In this document: piece after piece, positions 40,395 through 50,084 of the stretch
How positions within the stretch are numbered: position 1 is the stretch's first letter
Layout: each line of letters begins with the position of its first letter
Origin: CAZDDB01 sp963843285
Lineage (GTDB): Bacteria > Acidobacteriota > HRBIN11 > JAKEFK01
Assembly (NCBI GenBank): GCA_963843285.1
Contig: CAWJJO010000012.1
Coordinates: 248,001 to 312,000 of the forward strand
Length of the DNA: 64,000 nucleotides
Direction: 5' to 3'
Program-made: the position numbers and the translations under genes
Notes under the pieces: model-generated
Seen by the model: the letters and a program-made list of their open reading frames with translations, nothing else
What the model was told of the DNA's origin: nothing
The model's database searches: none

Positions 40395-43226
40395 ATGATC
40401 GGCGCGACCATTACGCATTACAAAATCATTGACAAGCTCGGAGGCGGGGGGATGGGCGTGGTTTACCGGGCGGAGGACACGCGTCTCAAGCGCAGCGTGG
40501 CGTTGAAGTTTTTGCCGCCGGAGCTTTCGCGCGATCCACAGGCACTCGAACGTTTTCAGCTCGAAGCGCAGGCCGCTTCGGCGCTCAATCATCCCAACAT
40601 CTGCACGATTTATGACATCGGCTCCGGAGCCATCCACCGGGAAAGCGGAGCTCCTTCGAACGTATTGGAAGATACAGCGCACTTTATTGCGATGGAATTC
40701 CTGGAAGGGGAAACGCTGAAACACCGCATCTCCGGCAAACCGTTTGATCTCCGCAAAACGATGGATCTGGCGATTCAAATTGCAGACGCACTGGATGCTG
40801 CTCATTCCCGCGGAATTCTTCACCGCGACATCAAACCGGCAAATATCTTTGTTACGAATCGCGGACAGGCGAAAATCATGGACTTCGGTCTTGCGAAGCT
40901 GATGCAACAGGAGCTGAAATCTCCGGAGGTCTCCCATTTGCAAACTGAGATGCAGGCCGGATTAACCAGTCCCGGAACGACCGTGGGAACGATTGCTTAC
41001 ATGTCTCCCGAACAGGCCAGAGCAATGGATCTGGATGGCAGATCGGACATCTTTTCGTTTGGAGCAGTCCTTTATGAAATGGCCACCGGCAGACAGGCGT
41101 TTTCCGGAAAGAGCACGGCCACAATCTTCGATGCAATCTTGAATCGCGTTCCTCCATATATACGGCAACTGAATGGGGAAGTCCCTCTCGAGTTGGAACG
41201 GATCATTCATCGTGCCCTGGAAAAAGATCCGGATCTCCGCTACCAGAGCGCGTCTGATTTGAAAGCAGACTTGAAGCGTCTGAAACGCGATATCGATACC
41301 GGCTCCTCTGTTGCAGTTCCGCGAACGTCATCCGCCCCTGTCGATGTAGCAGCGGTCGAATCTGTTTCACCAATGCTCTCCACGACCGGTCCGATCAGCG
41401 CCGCAAAAACGCAACCGGCGGCAGTACAACCGTCAGCATGGAAACGGTTTCTCTGGCCGGTGCTTTCGGCGCTTCTCGCCGTTGCGCTGGTGAGTTCCAT
41501 CCTGACGCGTCCGCGCATCAAAACAGCGGAAGCTCCGATCATGCGTTTTCCGGTCAACCTTCCGCTGAGTGCTCCGCTTTCCATCGGCGCTGCAACACTG
41601 TCGATTTCTCCCGATGGCACGAAAATTGTGTATCTGGCAGGCAGTAAGATGGCGGGTTACTCACCTGTACGAGCTACGTCTGCGATGCTCTATAGTCGCT
41701 CTCTGGACGATCTGGAAGCAAAGGTTGTTACAGGTTCGGAAGGAGCTTCGGATCCATTCTTTTCCTTTGATGGCGAATGGATCGCGTTCTATGCTTCCGG
41801 CAAACTGAAAAAAGTCTCGATTTACGGTGGAGCCGCGCAGGAAATCTGCAAATCTCCCAATATTCGCGGCGGCTACTGGGGACCTGATAACAAAATCCTG
41901 TTCGGCCTCGTGAACGCATCGATACAGTTTGTAGCTGCCGGCGGAGGAGATCCGCAATCCGCTACAAATCTCGACACCGCGAAAGGCGAAATCAGCCACC
42001 GGTTTCCTCAGATGCTGCCGGGAACTTCCTGGGTTCTCTTCACTGTAAAGTACAACAACATGACTTCCTTTGATGAAGCAGCGCTTGCGATCGAAAACAT
42101 CGAAACGCACGAGAGAAAAGAATTGCTGAGAGGCGGTTCTTACGGGCGATTTCTGTCTGAGGGATACATCATGTATGCGCGCGGCGCTTCACTGTATGCC
42201 GTACCGTTTGATGTGAAGAAACTCCAGATCATGGGAGCGCCGCTGCCGGTGGTTGAAGGAGGGATGCTGAATCCGGTTTCGGGGACAGCGAATTTTGATG
42301 TGTCGGAGAATGGAATCCTCATCTATACTCCGCTCGGTCCACTTTCAGGACTCAACAGCATTCTGGCATGGATGGATCCGGCCGGTCATTTGACTCCGAT
42401 TATGAAAGAAGCCCGACCGTATGACGATGTGCGTCTATCGCCGGACAATCAGAAAGTAGCGATGACCATTCGTGCAGCAAATGATGATGTCTGGGTATAT
42501 GACATGTCCAGTGCCTCATTGACGCGTCATACATTTGGCGGCGGCAACAGCGGGTTGCCCGATTGGACGGTCGACGGAAAGAAAATATTCTTTATCTCGG
42601 AGCGTGGAAAAGAGAACAACATTTTCTGGAAGCCTTCGGACGGAAGCGGCGCGGCCGAGAAACTTGGCGCGGAATCTCAAGCAACGATTGACTATCGTTT
42701 AACAACAACTCCTGATGGCAAATCGATCATCTACGGCAGCAAAGGCGATCTCTACTCCATGTCGCTCGAAGGAACGCACGAATCCAGGCCGATTCTTCAG
42801 GATCCTTCTACCGTAAATGCGCCCCGGATTTCGCCGGATGGCCGTCTGCTTGCATACATTTCGGATGAGTCGGGCCGGAATGAGGTTTGCGTGGCGCCAT
42901 ATCCGCAAATGAACGGGAAATGGCAGATATCGAACGGGGGAATCGATTACGCTCCGATCTGGGATCCCTCAGGGAAGGCGCTGTATTATGCGCAAGCTGG
43001 GTCAGTGATGAAAGTGGATGTCAGCCAGGAGCCCACGATCGGCTTCTCCCCACCACAAAAGATTGTTGCGATGCCCGTCTCTGTGATATCGATCCATGAT
43101 GTTTCGCGCGATGGAAAAAAATTCCTTGTAACGTCCGCTGACGAGGAAACAACGCGCGATGCCACGCAGTTGACTGTGGTGTTGGGCTGGTTCAGCGAAC
43201 TGCGCCAGAAATTCTTGAAGAGATAG
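40395..43226 (+). CDS. Serine/threonine protein kinase with extracytoplasmic PD40/TolB-like propeller
   Basis: The product has 943 residues. Kinase domain (1-290): GGGGMGVVYRAED, VALKFLPPE, ILHRDIKPANIFV, IMDFGLAKL, AYMSPEQARA. A proline/serine linker leads to one membrane helix (FLWPVLSALLAVALVSSIL, about residue 350). The C-terminal 570 residues form a WD40-like propeller of PD40 units (LSISPDGTKIVYLAG, PFFSFDGEWIAFYA, VRLSPDNQKVAMTI, PRISPDGRLLAYISDESGRN). Kinase inside, propeller outside is a common Acidobacterial receptor kinase plan. The propeller is similar to that of the frameshifted kinase at 45805-48524, which runs the other way. Intact over 2.8 kb. The ligand is unknown. Confidence 0.93.
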   Translation: MIGATITHYKIIDKLGGGGMGVVYRAEDTRLKRSVALKFLPPELSRDPQALERFQLEAQAASALNHPNICTIYDIGSGAIHRESGAPSNVLEDTAHFIAMEFLEGETLKHRISGKPFDLRKTMDLAIQIADALDAAHSRGILHRDIKPANIFVTNRGQAKIMDFGLAKLMQQELKSPEVSHLQTEMQAGLTSPGTTVGTIAYMSPEQARAMDLDGRSDIFSFGAVLYEMATGRQAFSGKSTATIFDAILNRVPPYIRQLNGEVPLELERIIHRALEKDPDLRYQSASDLKADLKRLKRDIDTGSSVAVPRTSSAPVDVAAVESVSPMLSTTGPISAAKTQPAAVQPSAWKRFLWPVLSALLAVALVSSILTRPRIKTAEAPIMRFPVNLPLSAPLSIGAATLSISPDGTKIVYLAGSKMAGYSPVRATSAMLYSRSLDDLEAKVVTGSEGASDPFFSFDGEWIAFYASGKLKKVSIYGGAAQEICKSPNIRGGYWGPDNKILFGLVNASIQFVAAGGGDPQSATNLDTAKGEISHRFPQMLPGTSWVLFTVKYNNMTSFDEAALAIENIETHERKELLRGGSYGRFLSEGYIMYARGASLYAVPFDVKKLQIMGAPLPVVEGGMLNPVSGTANFDVSENGILIYTPLGPLSGLNSILAWMDPAGHLTPIMKEARPYDDVRLSPDNQKVAMTIRAANDDVWVYDMSSASLTRHTFGGGNSGLPDWTVDGKKIFFISERGKENNIFWKPSDGSGAAEKLGAESQATIDYRLTTTPDGKSIIYGSKGDLYSMSLEGTHESRPILQDPSTVNAPRISPDGRLLAYISDESGRNEVCVAPYPQMNGKWQISNGGIDYAPIWDPSGKALYYAQAGSVMKVDVSQEPTIGFSPPQKIVAMPVSVISIHDVSRDGKKFLVTSADEETTRDATQLTVVLGWFSELRQKFLKR

Positions 43227-43257
43227 GGAGATGAGGGGGAGATAGGGGGATAAACGG

Positions 43258-43330
43258 AACCACAGATAAACACAGATGAACACAGATTTAGAAAATGAAT
43301 GGCATCCATCGGTGTTCATCTGTGGTTTCA
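43258..43330. repeat. Interspersed repeat AACCACAGATAAACACAGATGAAC and its inverse
   Basis: ACCACAGATAAACACAGATG with AACACAGATTT at 43260-43290 is mirrored by GGTGTTCATCTGTGGTTTC at 43312-43330. A third partial copy is at 45332-45352. With the kinase end on one side and the S9 peptidase start on the other, it fills most of a 120-base gap and could form a long hairpin. Confidence 0.7.
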
Positions 43331-43348
43331 TTTGGAGCTAAAAGTCGT

Positions 43349-45331
43349 ATGAAAAAATACTTGATCATATTCGCGATTTTGTTTTGCGGCTCAGTTACGT
43401 TTGGAGAGACCTCAAAACGCTTGCTTACCATAGACGATTTTCCGAAACTGCAGACGGTGGAAGATCCGCAATGCTCACCGGATGGAAAATGGGTTGCGTA
43501 TACGGTTACGGACAGCGACGTCAAGGCAGACAAGCGCCGTAGCTCGATCTGGATGGTGAGCTGGGATGACGCGCAGAATGTGCGTCTCAGTTACGGCAGA
43601 GCCGACAATTCGCCGCGATGGAGCCCCGATGGGAAATACCTGTCTTTTCTTTCCGAGCGTCCCGCAGATAGCAAGTCGCAGGTGTGGTTGCTGGATCGCC
43701 GCGGTGGTGAACCGCGCCAGCTCACAAATGTAAAAGGGGAGATTGACGATTACGAATGGTCTCCGGATGGAAAGAAGCTGGTTCTAGTAATGAAAGAAAG
43801 CGAGGCCGCGGATCCGCCGAAACCCATCGTGATCGATCGTTATCATTTCAAAGAAGATATTGAAGGATACCTTACTGCTGCTTCGCGAACCCATCTCTAC
43901 CTGTTTGATGTCCAAACGCAAAAACTGGAGCCGTTGACCACTGATAAGAACTTTGAAGACAGTGATCCGACCTGGTCACCCGATGGATCGAAGATCGCCT
44001 ACATCAGCAATCATGAGAAAGAGCCGGATCAAACCGGCACGAATGATATTTTCCTGATCGAGCCGCGCGCGGACGCAAAGCCGGTGAAGCTTCTCACTGC
44101 GAATGCGCCGAACGAACAGCATCTCGTGTGGAGTCCGGATGGTCGCCTGATTGCATACCTGCTGGGACAGGGTCCGCAGGACTATGCGTACAGTCAGGAC
44201 AAGCTCGCGGTCGTTCCGGTTGCGGGAGGAGCGCCGCACGTGGTGACGGAAAAATTAGATCGCATGGTTTCCGCGCCGGAGTTCAGCGCGGACGGCTCGT
44301 TCCTCACGTTCATGGTTGCTGATGATCTCGTGCAATATCCGGCGAAGGTTCCGGTTTCGGGCGGCTCCGTGGAACGACTGTTAACCGGCAAGCTTTCGGT
44401 AACGGATCAGTGTCGCGGTGGCGATCACAACGCGATTCTGCTTTCTACGGATGCAGCGCCGTTCGAAATTTATGCGATGGAAGGGACGCGTACGCGCAAG
44501 CTCAGTTCGCACAATGATGCTTTGCTTTCGGAATTGCAGCTTGGAGCAGTGGAAGACATCAGTTTTCACAGCAGTGATGGAACGGAAGTTCACGGCCTGG
44601 TGGTCAAACCGCCAAATTATGAAGCAGAGAAAAAATATCCAACGATTCTTTGGATTCATGGCGGGCCCAATATGCAGGATGACCATTCGCTGGTGGTCGA
44701 CCTTTACGCAATGCAACTGGAGCGCCAGTTTCTCGCGGCCCATGGTTATCTGGTGCTTGCTGTCAATTATCGCGGGAGCAGCGGGCGCGGCGCGGAATTT
44801 GCGCGCGCCATCTATGCTGATTGGGGAAACAAAGAAGTTGCCGATTTGCTGGCCGGAGTGGATGAAGCCATTCGCATGGGAATTGCCGATCCGCAACGTC
44901 TCGGAATCGGCGGCTGGAGCTACGGTGGAATCCTGACCGACTCGACGATTGCCAGAGATACGCGCTTCAAGGCAGCGATCAGCGGCGCGGGCAGCGCCAA
45001 CCAGCTTTCGATGTACGGAAGCGATCAGTACGCGATGCAATACGACCATGAGATCGGTCCGGCATGGCGCAACCTCGAAACATGGATGAAAGTCTCGTAT
45101 GCATTCTTCCATGCAGATCGCATCAAGACGCCCACACTTTTCATTGGCGGTGAAAAGGATTTCAACGTGCCGATTGCCGGTGGTGAACAGATGTATCAAT
45201 CGCTTCGCACGCTCGGTGTTCCCACGCAACTGGTCGTGTATCCGGGGCAATTTCACCTTCTTACGCGGCCGAGTTTCATTCGCGATCGCCTCGAGCGCTG
45301 GATCGCCTGGTTCAATCAATATCTGAAGTGA
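43349..45331 (+). CDS. S9-family prolyl-oligopeptidase-like peptidase (DPP IV/acylaminoacyl-peptidase type)
   Basis: The product has 660 residues from the ATG at 43349. Signal peptide KKYLIIFAILFCGSVTFGE. The N-terminal propeller carries PD40-type strands (QCSPDGKWVAYTVTD, PRWSPDGKYLSFLSE, PTWSPDGSKIAYIS, LVWSPDGRLIAYLLG). The C-terminal hydrolase has the oxyanion strand ILWIHGGPNMQ, the nucleophile GGWSYGG, the Asp in IGGEKDFNVP and the His in PGQFHLLTRP. It should cleave small peptides from the N-terminus in the periplasm. GGAG stands 12 bases before the ATG, a loose spacing. A repeat overlaps its downstream end. Confidence 0.9.
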   Translation: MKKYLIIFAILFCGSVTFGETSKRLLTIDDFPKLQTVEDPQCSPDGKWVAYTVTDSDVKADKRRSSIWMVSWDDAQNVRLSYGRADNSPRWSPDGKYLSFLSERPADSKSQVWLLDRRGGEPRQLTNVKGEIDDYEWSPDGKKLVLVMKESEAADPPKPIVIDRYHFKEDIEGYLTAASRTHLYLFDVQTQKLEPLTTDKNFEDSDPTWSPDGSKIAYISNHEKEPDQTGTNDIFLIEPRADAKPVKLLTANAPNEQHLVWSPDGRLIAYLLGQGPQDYAYSQDKLAVVPVAGGAPHVVTEKLDRMVSAPEFSADGSFLTFMVADDLVQYPAKVPVSGGSVERLLTGKLSVTDQCRGGDHNAILLSTDAAPFEIYAMEGTRTRKLSSHNDALLSELQLGAVEDISFHSSDGTEVHGLVVKPPNYEAEKKYPTILWIHGGPNMQDDHSLVVDLYAMQLERQFLAAHGYLVLAVNYRGSSGRGAEFARAIYADWGNKEVADLLAGVDEAIRMGIADPQRLGIGGWSYGGILTDSTIARDTRFKAAISGAGSANQLSMYGSDQYAMQYDHEIGPAWRNLETWMKVSYAFFHADRIKTPTLFIGGEKDFNVPIAGGEQMYQSLRTLGVPTQLVVYPGQFHLLTRPSFIRDRLERWIAWFNQYLK

Positions 45332-45458
45332 AACCACAGATAAACACAGATGAGCTCGTGTAAGAAAGGAGATGGATCTCTGCCGCAACTCCTCCGATGA
45401 TCACATACGCCACACCCTCACGGTGCAGTGCGGTAATCAATCGTTGAGGATCGAACAC
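45312..45458 (-). pseudogene. Nucleotidyltransferase (MNT/AbiEii-like) N-terminal fragment
   Basis: A GTG-started frame that follows the small gene at 45467 after eight bases encodes FDPQRLITALHREGVAYVII with GGVAAEIHLLS, the start of a minimal nucleotidyltransferase (the G-G-x-A motif before the catalytic Gly-Ser/Asp residues). Coding similarity stops at about 45355, where the ACAGATAAACACAGATG repeat begins, and the frame then runs through the repeat into the end of the S9 peptidase gene. The catalytic residues are missing. Confidence 0.55.
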
Positions 45459-45466
45459 TTGGATTC

Positions 45467-45670
45467 TCAGGCTCTGGGAACTTTCTTCTCACGAGCTTCT
45501 GCAATCTGATTCGAGAAAGCAAGCCTTGCACGCAGTTTCTCAAGCCTCTCAGTGGGCGACAAGCGAAGATTTTCTTCAAGGATGCTGAGGTCAATTCCAT
45601 ACTCTTCAGCTTCCCGCAGTACGGCTAGATCATGCGAGGACAGCTTCGAAACGGTTTCTTTAAAATCCAT
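45467..45670 (-). CDS. Small acidic/basic helical protein, partner of the broken nucleotidyltransferase
   Basis: The product has 67 residues, all predicted helix: DFKETVSKLSSHDLAVLREA, then LSILEENLRLSPTERLEKLR and a charged end. Proteins with this LSPTERLEKL-type motif are regularly found just upstream of nucleotidyltransferase genes of the AbiEii/MNT kind, and the fragment at 45312-45458 follows by eight bases, as expected for a two-gene unit. The role is unknown; it may be an antitoxin-like partner left without its target. Confidence 0.6.
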   Translation of the reverse strand: MDFKETVSKLSSHDLAVLREAEEYGIDLSILEENLRLSPTERLEKLRARLAFSNQIAEAREKKVPRA

Positions 45671-45744
45671 GCGTATATTGTAGTTCCTGGGGACTTAGTT
45701 CATCAAGCTTGACCCGCCGCAGCGGTCGTTTCTGAAGTAGCTCT

Positions 45745-45808
45745 TAACGCAAAGACACGAAGGCGTTTTCGATCCACCTCTTCGTGCCTTCGTGCCTTTG
45801 TGGTTTAT
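45745..45808. repeat. Interspersed inverted repeat ACGCAAAGACACGAAGG...CCTTCGTGCCTTTGTGG
   Basis: TTAACGCAAAGACACGAAGG and CTTCGTGCCTTTGTGGTTTA face each other around a short spacer. The same word type forms the perfect pair at 18851-18923. It ends at the stop codon of the kinase-PD40 gene and could act as its terminator-like hairpin. Confidence 0.6.
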
Positions 45809-47702
45809 TTCTTCTGGTTTCCGGATGCAGTGGATTTCCAATCAAGAATGACGCGGATTGGTTCCGATCTGACATCGCCGGGCACAACTGCTGCGAGGAA
45901 CCGGCCATGATCGGGCGTAGGATTTAACGCCATCAGCGGAAGTTTCGATGCAAACAGAAGAACGGGCGATCCGGATTCAAGAGCATTTCCTTTGACTCCA
46001 ACTGCTACCGATTGCATAGACAAATCTGTGGCCACGAAAAAGACTTCTTTCCCATCGTTTCGCCAGTGAGGATTGTCGCCACCTGATTTGGAAAGCTGCC
46101 ACTTTCGATCCAGAGCAGGGAAGGAACGCACAAAAACTTCCTTATTCCCGGATTCGTCTGAAACATAAGCAAGCCAGTTGCCGTCAGGCGAAAGCGTGCC
46201 AGCATTGATACTTGCAGATGGATCAGAAAGGATCGGCTTGTTTTTCTTCTCCTCAAAATCGTACAGCCAGATCTCATTACGGGTGCTGTTTTTTGCATTG
46301 CTTTCGAGAAACAAGTATTTCCCATCGTTCGACCACGATGTGGGAATAAAATTGCGGGTCTTATCCGTGACCAGGACCTGCGGTGGACTGCTTCCGTCAG
46401 CAGATTCGATATATGTGCTATTGCTGCCTTCGAGCTGGGTTGTAAAAGCGATTCTGGATTCATCCGGCGACCAGACGGGATTCGTAGCATCCCAGCCGCC
46501 GCGGGTCAGCCGCGTCAAAATCTCCCGTTCCGGATCGCCGATCCAAATTTCAGCTCCGGTTGGCCGCACAACTTGAGCGGCAAAACGGGCCCCGCCGGGA
46601 GATATCGCGAGGTTCTGGATCCCCAGGCGCTGATGCCCAATGTTGCTTTCAATTTCTCCGGAACGTTTCAACCAGCACAATTGCCCGCTGCCTTCTCCTG
46701 ATGTGAGCGCAAATGCCAGGTCTCCATTCTTTGAAGCGGAAACAGAAAGTGTGCCGGATGAGGGACTATACAGAGGATGGGAGCCGATTTCTTCCACTTC
46801 GTCAGCGACCTGGAGTGTTTTCACATCAAAAGGGATGGACACAAGTGTCTCGCTTCTGTAAGTCAGGATTCGATCGCCTACAAGAATCGCTTGCGATAAA
46901 TCTGAAGTGAGTCTGTTCACAACGCTGGTTTTGAAAGAAGCAACATAGAGGCCTCCAATCCTTGCTGCAGTCTCCGTATGATTGCTCCAAAAAGTAAAAA
47001 GAAAGTGCTCCCCATCAGGCAAAAAGATTGGAAACCGGTGTGAGCCATCCAGAATCGATGGATCCAGCTTTGTAACATTACCGGTTCGCCGCCGGTTGCG
47101 CGTACGCGTTGGATCGGAGAATTATAGTCCCTGGTAAACAGAATCGTTCCATCAGTTCCCCACGCTCCGCCTCGTCCAAACGGTATGTTCTTGCAAATGA
47201 TTTGAGTCGTGGATGAGGCGAGGTCTATTCTTCGCAAGCTTGCGTCCGTGTTTACAAAAAACGCAATCGATTTTGAATCAGGAGACCAGAACGGATGAGT
47301 TGCGCCCACCGTGCCTTCTAATGGAATCGTATCGAAGCGATCCATGCGGCGAAGCCACAATTGAACTCCCATTGCAGGGTCTGTCAAGCCGAAAACAATC
47401 GCGCTGCCATCCGGCGCAAACGCGATCGGGGCTTCAGGAGCCAGAAGATGTCCCGGTGGAATGGAGAGTTCAACGCTTCGCGGAGCTGCAGCAATCTGCG
47501 GTTTCATTTGCGTGCGCAGGAACTGAATCACAAATGTGACGGCAAGCACTGCGGCAAGAAGCCAGGGGGAGCGCTTTGGTCCAACTCCATTTGTGACGCG
47601 CAACCGGGGCCGCAGCGAGTGTTTGTGCAGCGCCGGATACGGACGTTTCCGCAGTGCTTGCAAGATCGGAAAAGTTGTCCCGCACTTTTTGCAGATCGCG
47701 AG
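45805..47702 (-). pseudogene. PD40 propeller half of a frameshifted kinase gene
   Basis: This continues the kinase domain at 47703-48524 in three further frames: linker (ARDLQKVRDNFSDLAS, about 47700-47590), membrane helix and first propeller blades (WLLAAVLAVTFVIQFL to GGEPVMLQ, about 47590-47075), and the remaining blades (DPSILDGSHRFPIFLPDGEH to the end). Blades such as LAISPGGARFAAQV, PVWSPDESRIAFTTQ and GTLSPDGNWLAYVSDESGNK are close to those of the kinase at 40395. Frameshifts lie near 47705, 47590 and 47075. The intact product would be a transmembrane receptor kinase of about 900 residues. Confidence 0.75.
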
Positions 47703-48524
47703 CTAGTCGCGCGTCGATGCGTATCGTTCCTCCGGCTCCTTTGCAAGACAACGTTCCATAATCCACCGTAAGGGAGCCGGTGTTTGTGGACTCAATGCAG
47801 CGACGGGCTCGGGATCTTCTTGAATAATGGCGGAAAGGCTTTGGACGGGAGTGCCACGCGAAAATGCGCGTTTTCCGGTACACATTTCATAAAGGATGGA
47901 GCCAAACGAGAACTGGTCGGATCGAAAGTCTACCGGTCGTGCCGATGCTTGTTCCGGTGACATGTAACCGACCGTACCCAGGATGACTCCTGCGTCAGTT
48001 CGCGCAATGGTCGGAAGTACAGATGCTCCGGCTGATGGAATTTCCTGCGACTTCGCAAGACCGAAATCGAGAATCTTCACGAATCCATCCTGCGAAATCA
48101 TGAGGTTCTCCGGTTTCAGATCGCGGTGAACAATTCCGGCTGCATGCGCTTTCGCGAGTCCATCCGCGATTTGTGCCGCAATGTTCACAATTTTGCGAAG
48201 CGGAATCGCGCCGGTTCCGAGCAAATCGCGCAGCGTTTTGCCATCGACGAATTCCATTGCGATGTAGGAAATATTGTTTTGCGATCCGATATCGAAAACG
48301 GTAATGATATTCGGGTGATTCAGAGCGGATGCCGATCGCGCCTCTTGTTCAAACCGTTCCATGCGGTCGCGCTTGCCGGAAAATTCTGCGGGCAAAATCT
48401 TGATCGCGACTTCTCGCCCGAGCCGTGAATCGCGCGCGCGATACACCTCGCCCATTCCACCGGCTCCGAGTTGTCCGACGATTTCGTACGGCCCCAAACG
48501 ATCGCCTGCTTGCATTTGCAACAT
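47703..48524 (-). CDS. Serine/threonine protein kinase domain (front of the frameshifted receptor kinase)
   Basis: The product has 273 residues: GAGGMGEVYRARD, VAIKILPAEF, IVHRDLKPENLMI, ILDFGLAKSQ, GYMSPEQASA, and the end of the C-lobe (MERCLAKEPEERYASTRD). All catalytic residues are kept, so the translated piece could still fold as a soluble kinase without its sensor. It starts at 48524 or, more likely, at the ATG 48515 (MQAGDRLG). The frame is lost near 47705, directly after the kinase fold. Its downstream remainder is at 45805-47702. Confidence 0.88.
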   Translation of the reverse strand: MLQMQAGDRLGPYEIVGQLGAGGMGEVYRARDSRLGREVAIKILPAEFSGKRDRMERFEQEARSASALNHPNIITVFDIGSQNNISYIAMEFVDGKTLRDLLGTGAIPLRKIVNIAAQIADGLAKAHAAGIVHRDLKPENLMISQDGFVKILDFGLAKSQEIPSAGASVLPTIARTDAGVILGTVGYMSPEQASARPVDFRSDQFSFGSILYEMCTGKRAFSRGTPVQSLSAIIQEDPEPVAALSPQTPAPLRWIMERCLAKEPEERYASTRD

Positions 48525-48621
48525 TCAACCACATTCGTTCAAGTGAGTCGAGAGAGCAAAATTGGAATTGTTCGTTTACTTCCAGATTGCGATGCGTAAA
48601 GCTGAACAATGCCAGAATGCG

Positions 48622-49709
48622 TCACTGAGTTCCAGGCGGCATGAGATAGAGCGTCATGGCAAAGATCAGATAGACCATCAACACCAGCACACCTACGAAC
48701 CATGCTGAGCGACCGCTGTTTGTAACGAGTGACGCCGTGAGGGTGCCAATGAGAATCATCACCACCGCTCCGGGCCACAGTTGCAGGTTCATCGGGGTAG
48801 GCCCGATCAAGTAGCTCACAAGCACAAGCACGGGCGCGACAAAGAGCGCGATTTGAGATGCGCTTCCCAACGCGATCCCTACGCTCAGATCCAGTCTGTT
48901 CTTACGCGCGCCGGAAAATGCCGAAGCCATCTCTGCCGCGCCGCCCACCAGCGCCACGACAATGAATCCCACGAAAGCGGGCGTCATCCCGAATGCTTCC
49001 GCAGCCTTCTGCACCGACTCGACGAATATTTCGCTCACCAGTGCAACCAGCAACGTAACGCCGACCAGCGTTCCCAGGGCAAGAGCGATCGGCCACGGCG
49101 CTTCGTCGCCCTCGGCGTGTTCCGCGCTTGCGAACAGCTCGCGGTGCGTCTTGAGCGAGAACAGCATTCCCAGCCCGTAGGCTACGATGAGCAGCACCGA
49201 CAGGCCCAGGCTCAACTTTTGGGTGAACGCGCCACCGAATCGGCTGTCGAGATCGCCGAAGGAATCAACAGCGCGATCGTAGCCAGGAAAAGCAGTCCGG
49301 CTTGCATCCGCGCGCTGACCCGGTTGTATTCCTGCACGTGGTGCTTGAGTCCGCCAAGCAGAAAGGATGCGCCCAACATGAACAGCGTGTTGGTGACAAT
49401 CGCACCGGCAATGGACGCCTTCACCAGCATGTATTGCCCGGCGCGCAGGGCGGTAAGCGCGATGACCAGCTCAGTCAGATTACCCAGCGTGGCGTTGAGC
49501 AGACCACCCACCGCATCACCCGTCTTGACCGCCACAGATTCGGTGGCATGACTCAACAGTGCGGCCAGTGGCACAATGGCCAGAACGGACAGCACGAAGA
49601 GCAGCGTATGTGCCTCGGGCTTGAGCTTCGCTGCAGCAAACACCACGGGCACAAACACCAGCAGCCAGAGCAATGGATTGTGACGGATTTCGTGCAGTAG
49701 CTGTTTCAT
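48622..49709 (-). CDS. Calcium/proton antiporter (CaCA family, Cax/ChaA-like), frameshifted near 49255
   Basis: Two frames make one protein of about 360 residues. The first (49709 down) holds ESVAVKTGDAVGGLLNATLGNLTELVI, broken here for length: the core is GGLLNATLGNLTELVI, the alpha-1 repeat of CaCA exchangers with the cation-binding Glu. The second (to 48622) holds GFIVVALVGGAAEMASA, the matching alpha-2 repeat. The join lies near 49255 (LLIPSA in one frame, DLDSRFGGAFTQKLSLGL in the next). About eleven membrane helices in all, with an acidic loop (EHAEGDEAP). It would extrude Ca2+ or Na+ in exchange for protons at the inner membrane. The break may be a sequence error. Confidence 0.82.
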
Positions 49710-50084
49710 AAGTTCACTTTGGTTTCGGTCCGAAAGCAGCGTGTAAACTTGCTTCGTCCTTCGCTCCGAATCCCTCTATGTATGGTATAGGAGATTGCTT
49801 TTTCAGGAAAGGAAGTAAATTGAAGGCTGAAGCATGCGCTCCGGGATCCACCGGGGGCCATGCATTCTCTATTGTTTTTTCTTTACGCCTTGCATCTTTT
49901 CGTGAGCACGGTATTTCGCGACTTACTGGATCTGCTTCACCGGTCCTGCGCGATCATCAAGCAAAGAATGAAAATCGCCGTACAAATTTATTTCATCGTG
50001 TGCACCCATTTTGCTTGTGTTTCATGCGATCAGGAACCCCTTTTTTCTCGGATTGTTTTCATCCGATTGCCTCGATGCATCCCC
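49710..50084. other. 375-base gene-free stretch
   Basis: It lies between the antiporter start and the end of the secreted-protein remnant. I see no frame with a ribosome binding site or family pattern, and no clear repeat. A weak inverted pair (CCGGGATCC/ACCGGGGGCC) lies around 49842-49860. Confidence 0.4.

Noticed and set aside
44381..45388. Long minus-strand open frame (335 codons) opposite the S9 peptidase
   Set aside because: It is the mirror of a well-supported peptidase gene, has no family pattern and no ribosome binding site.
48781..49551. Plus-strand open frame of 256 codons opposite the calcium antiporter
   Set aside because: It is antisense to both halves of a recognisable CaCA exchanger and rich in His/Arg/Gln as shadow frames are.
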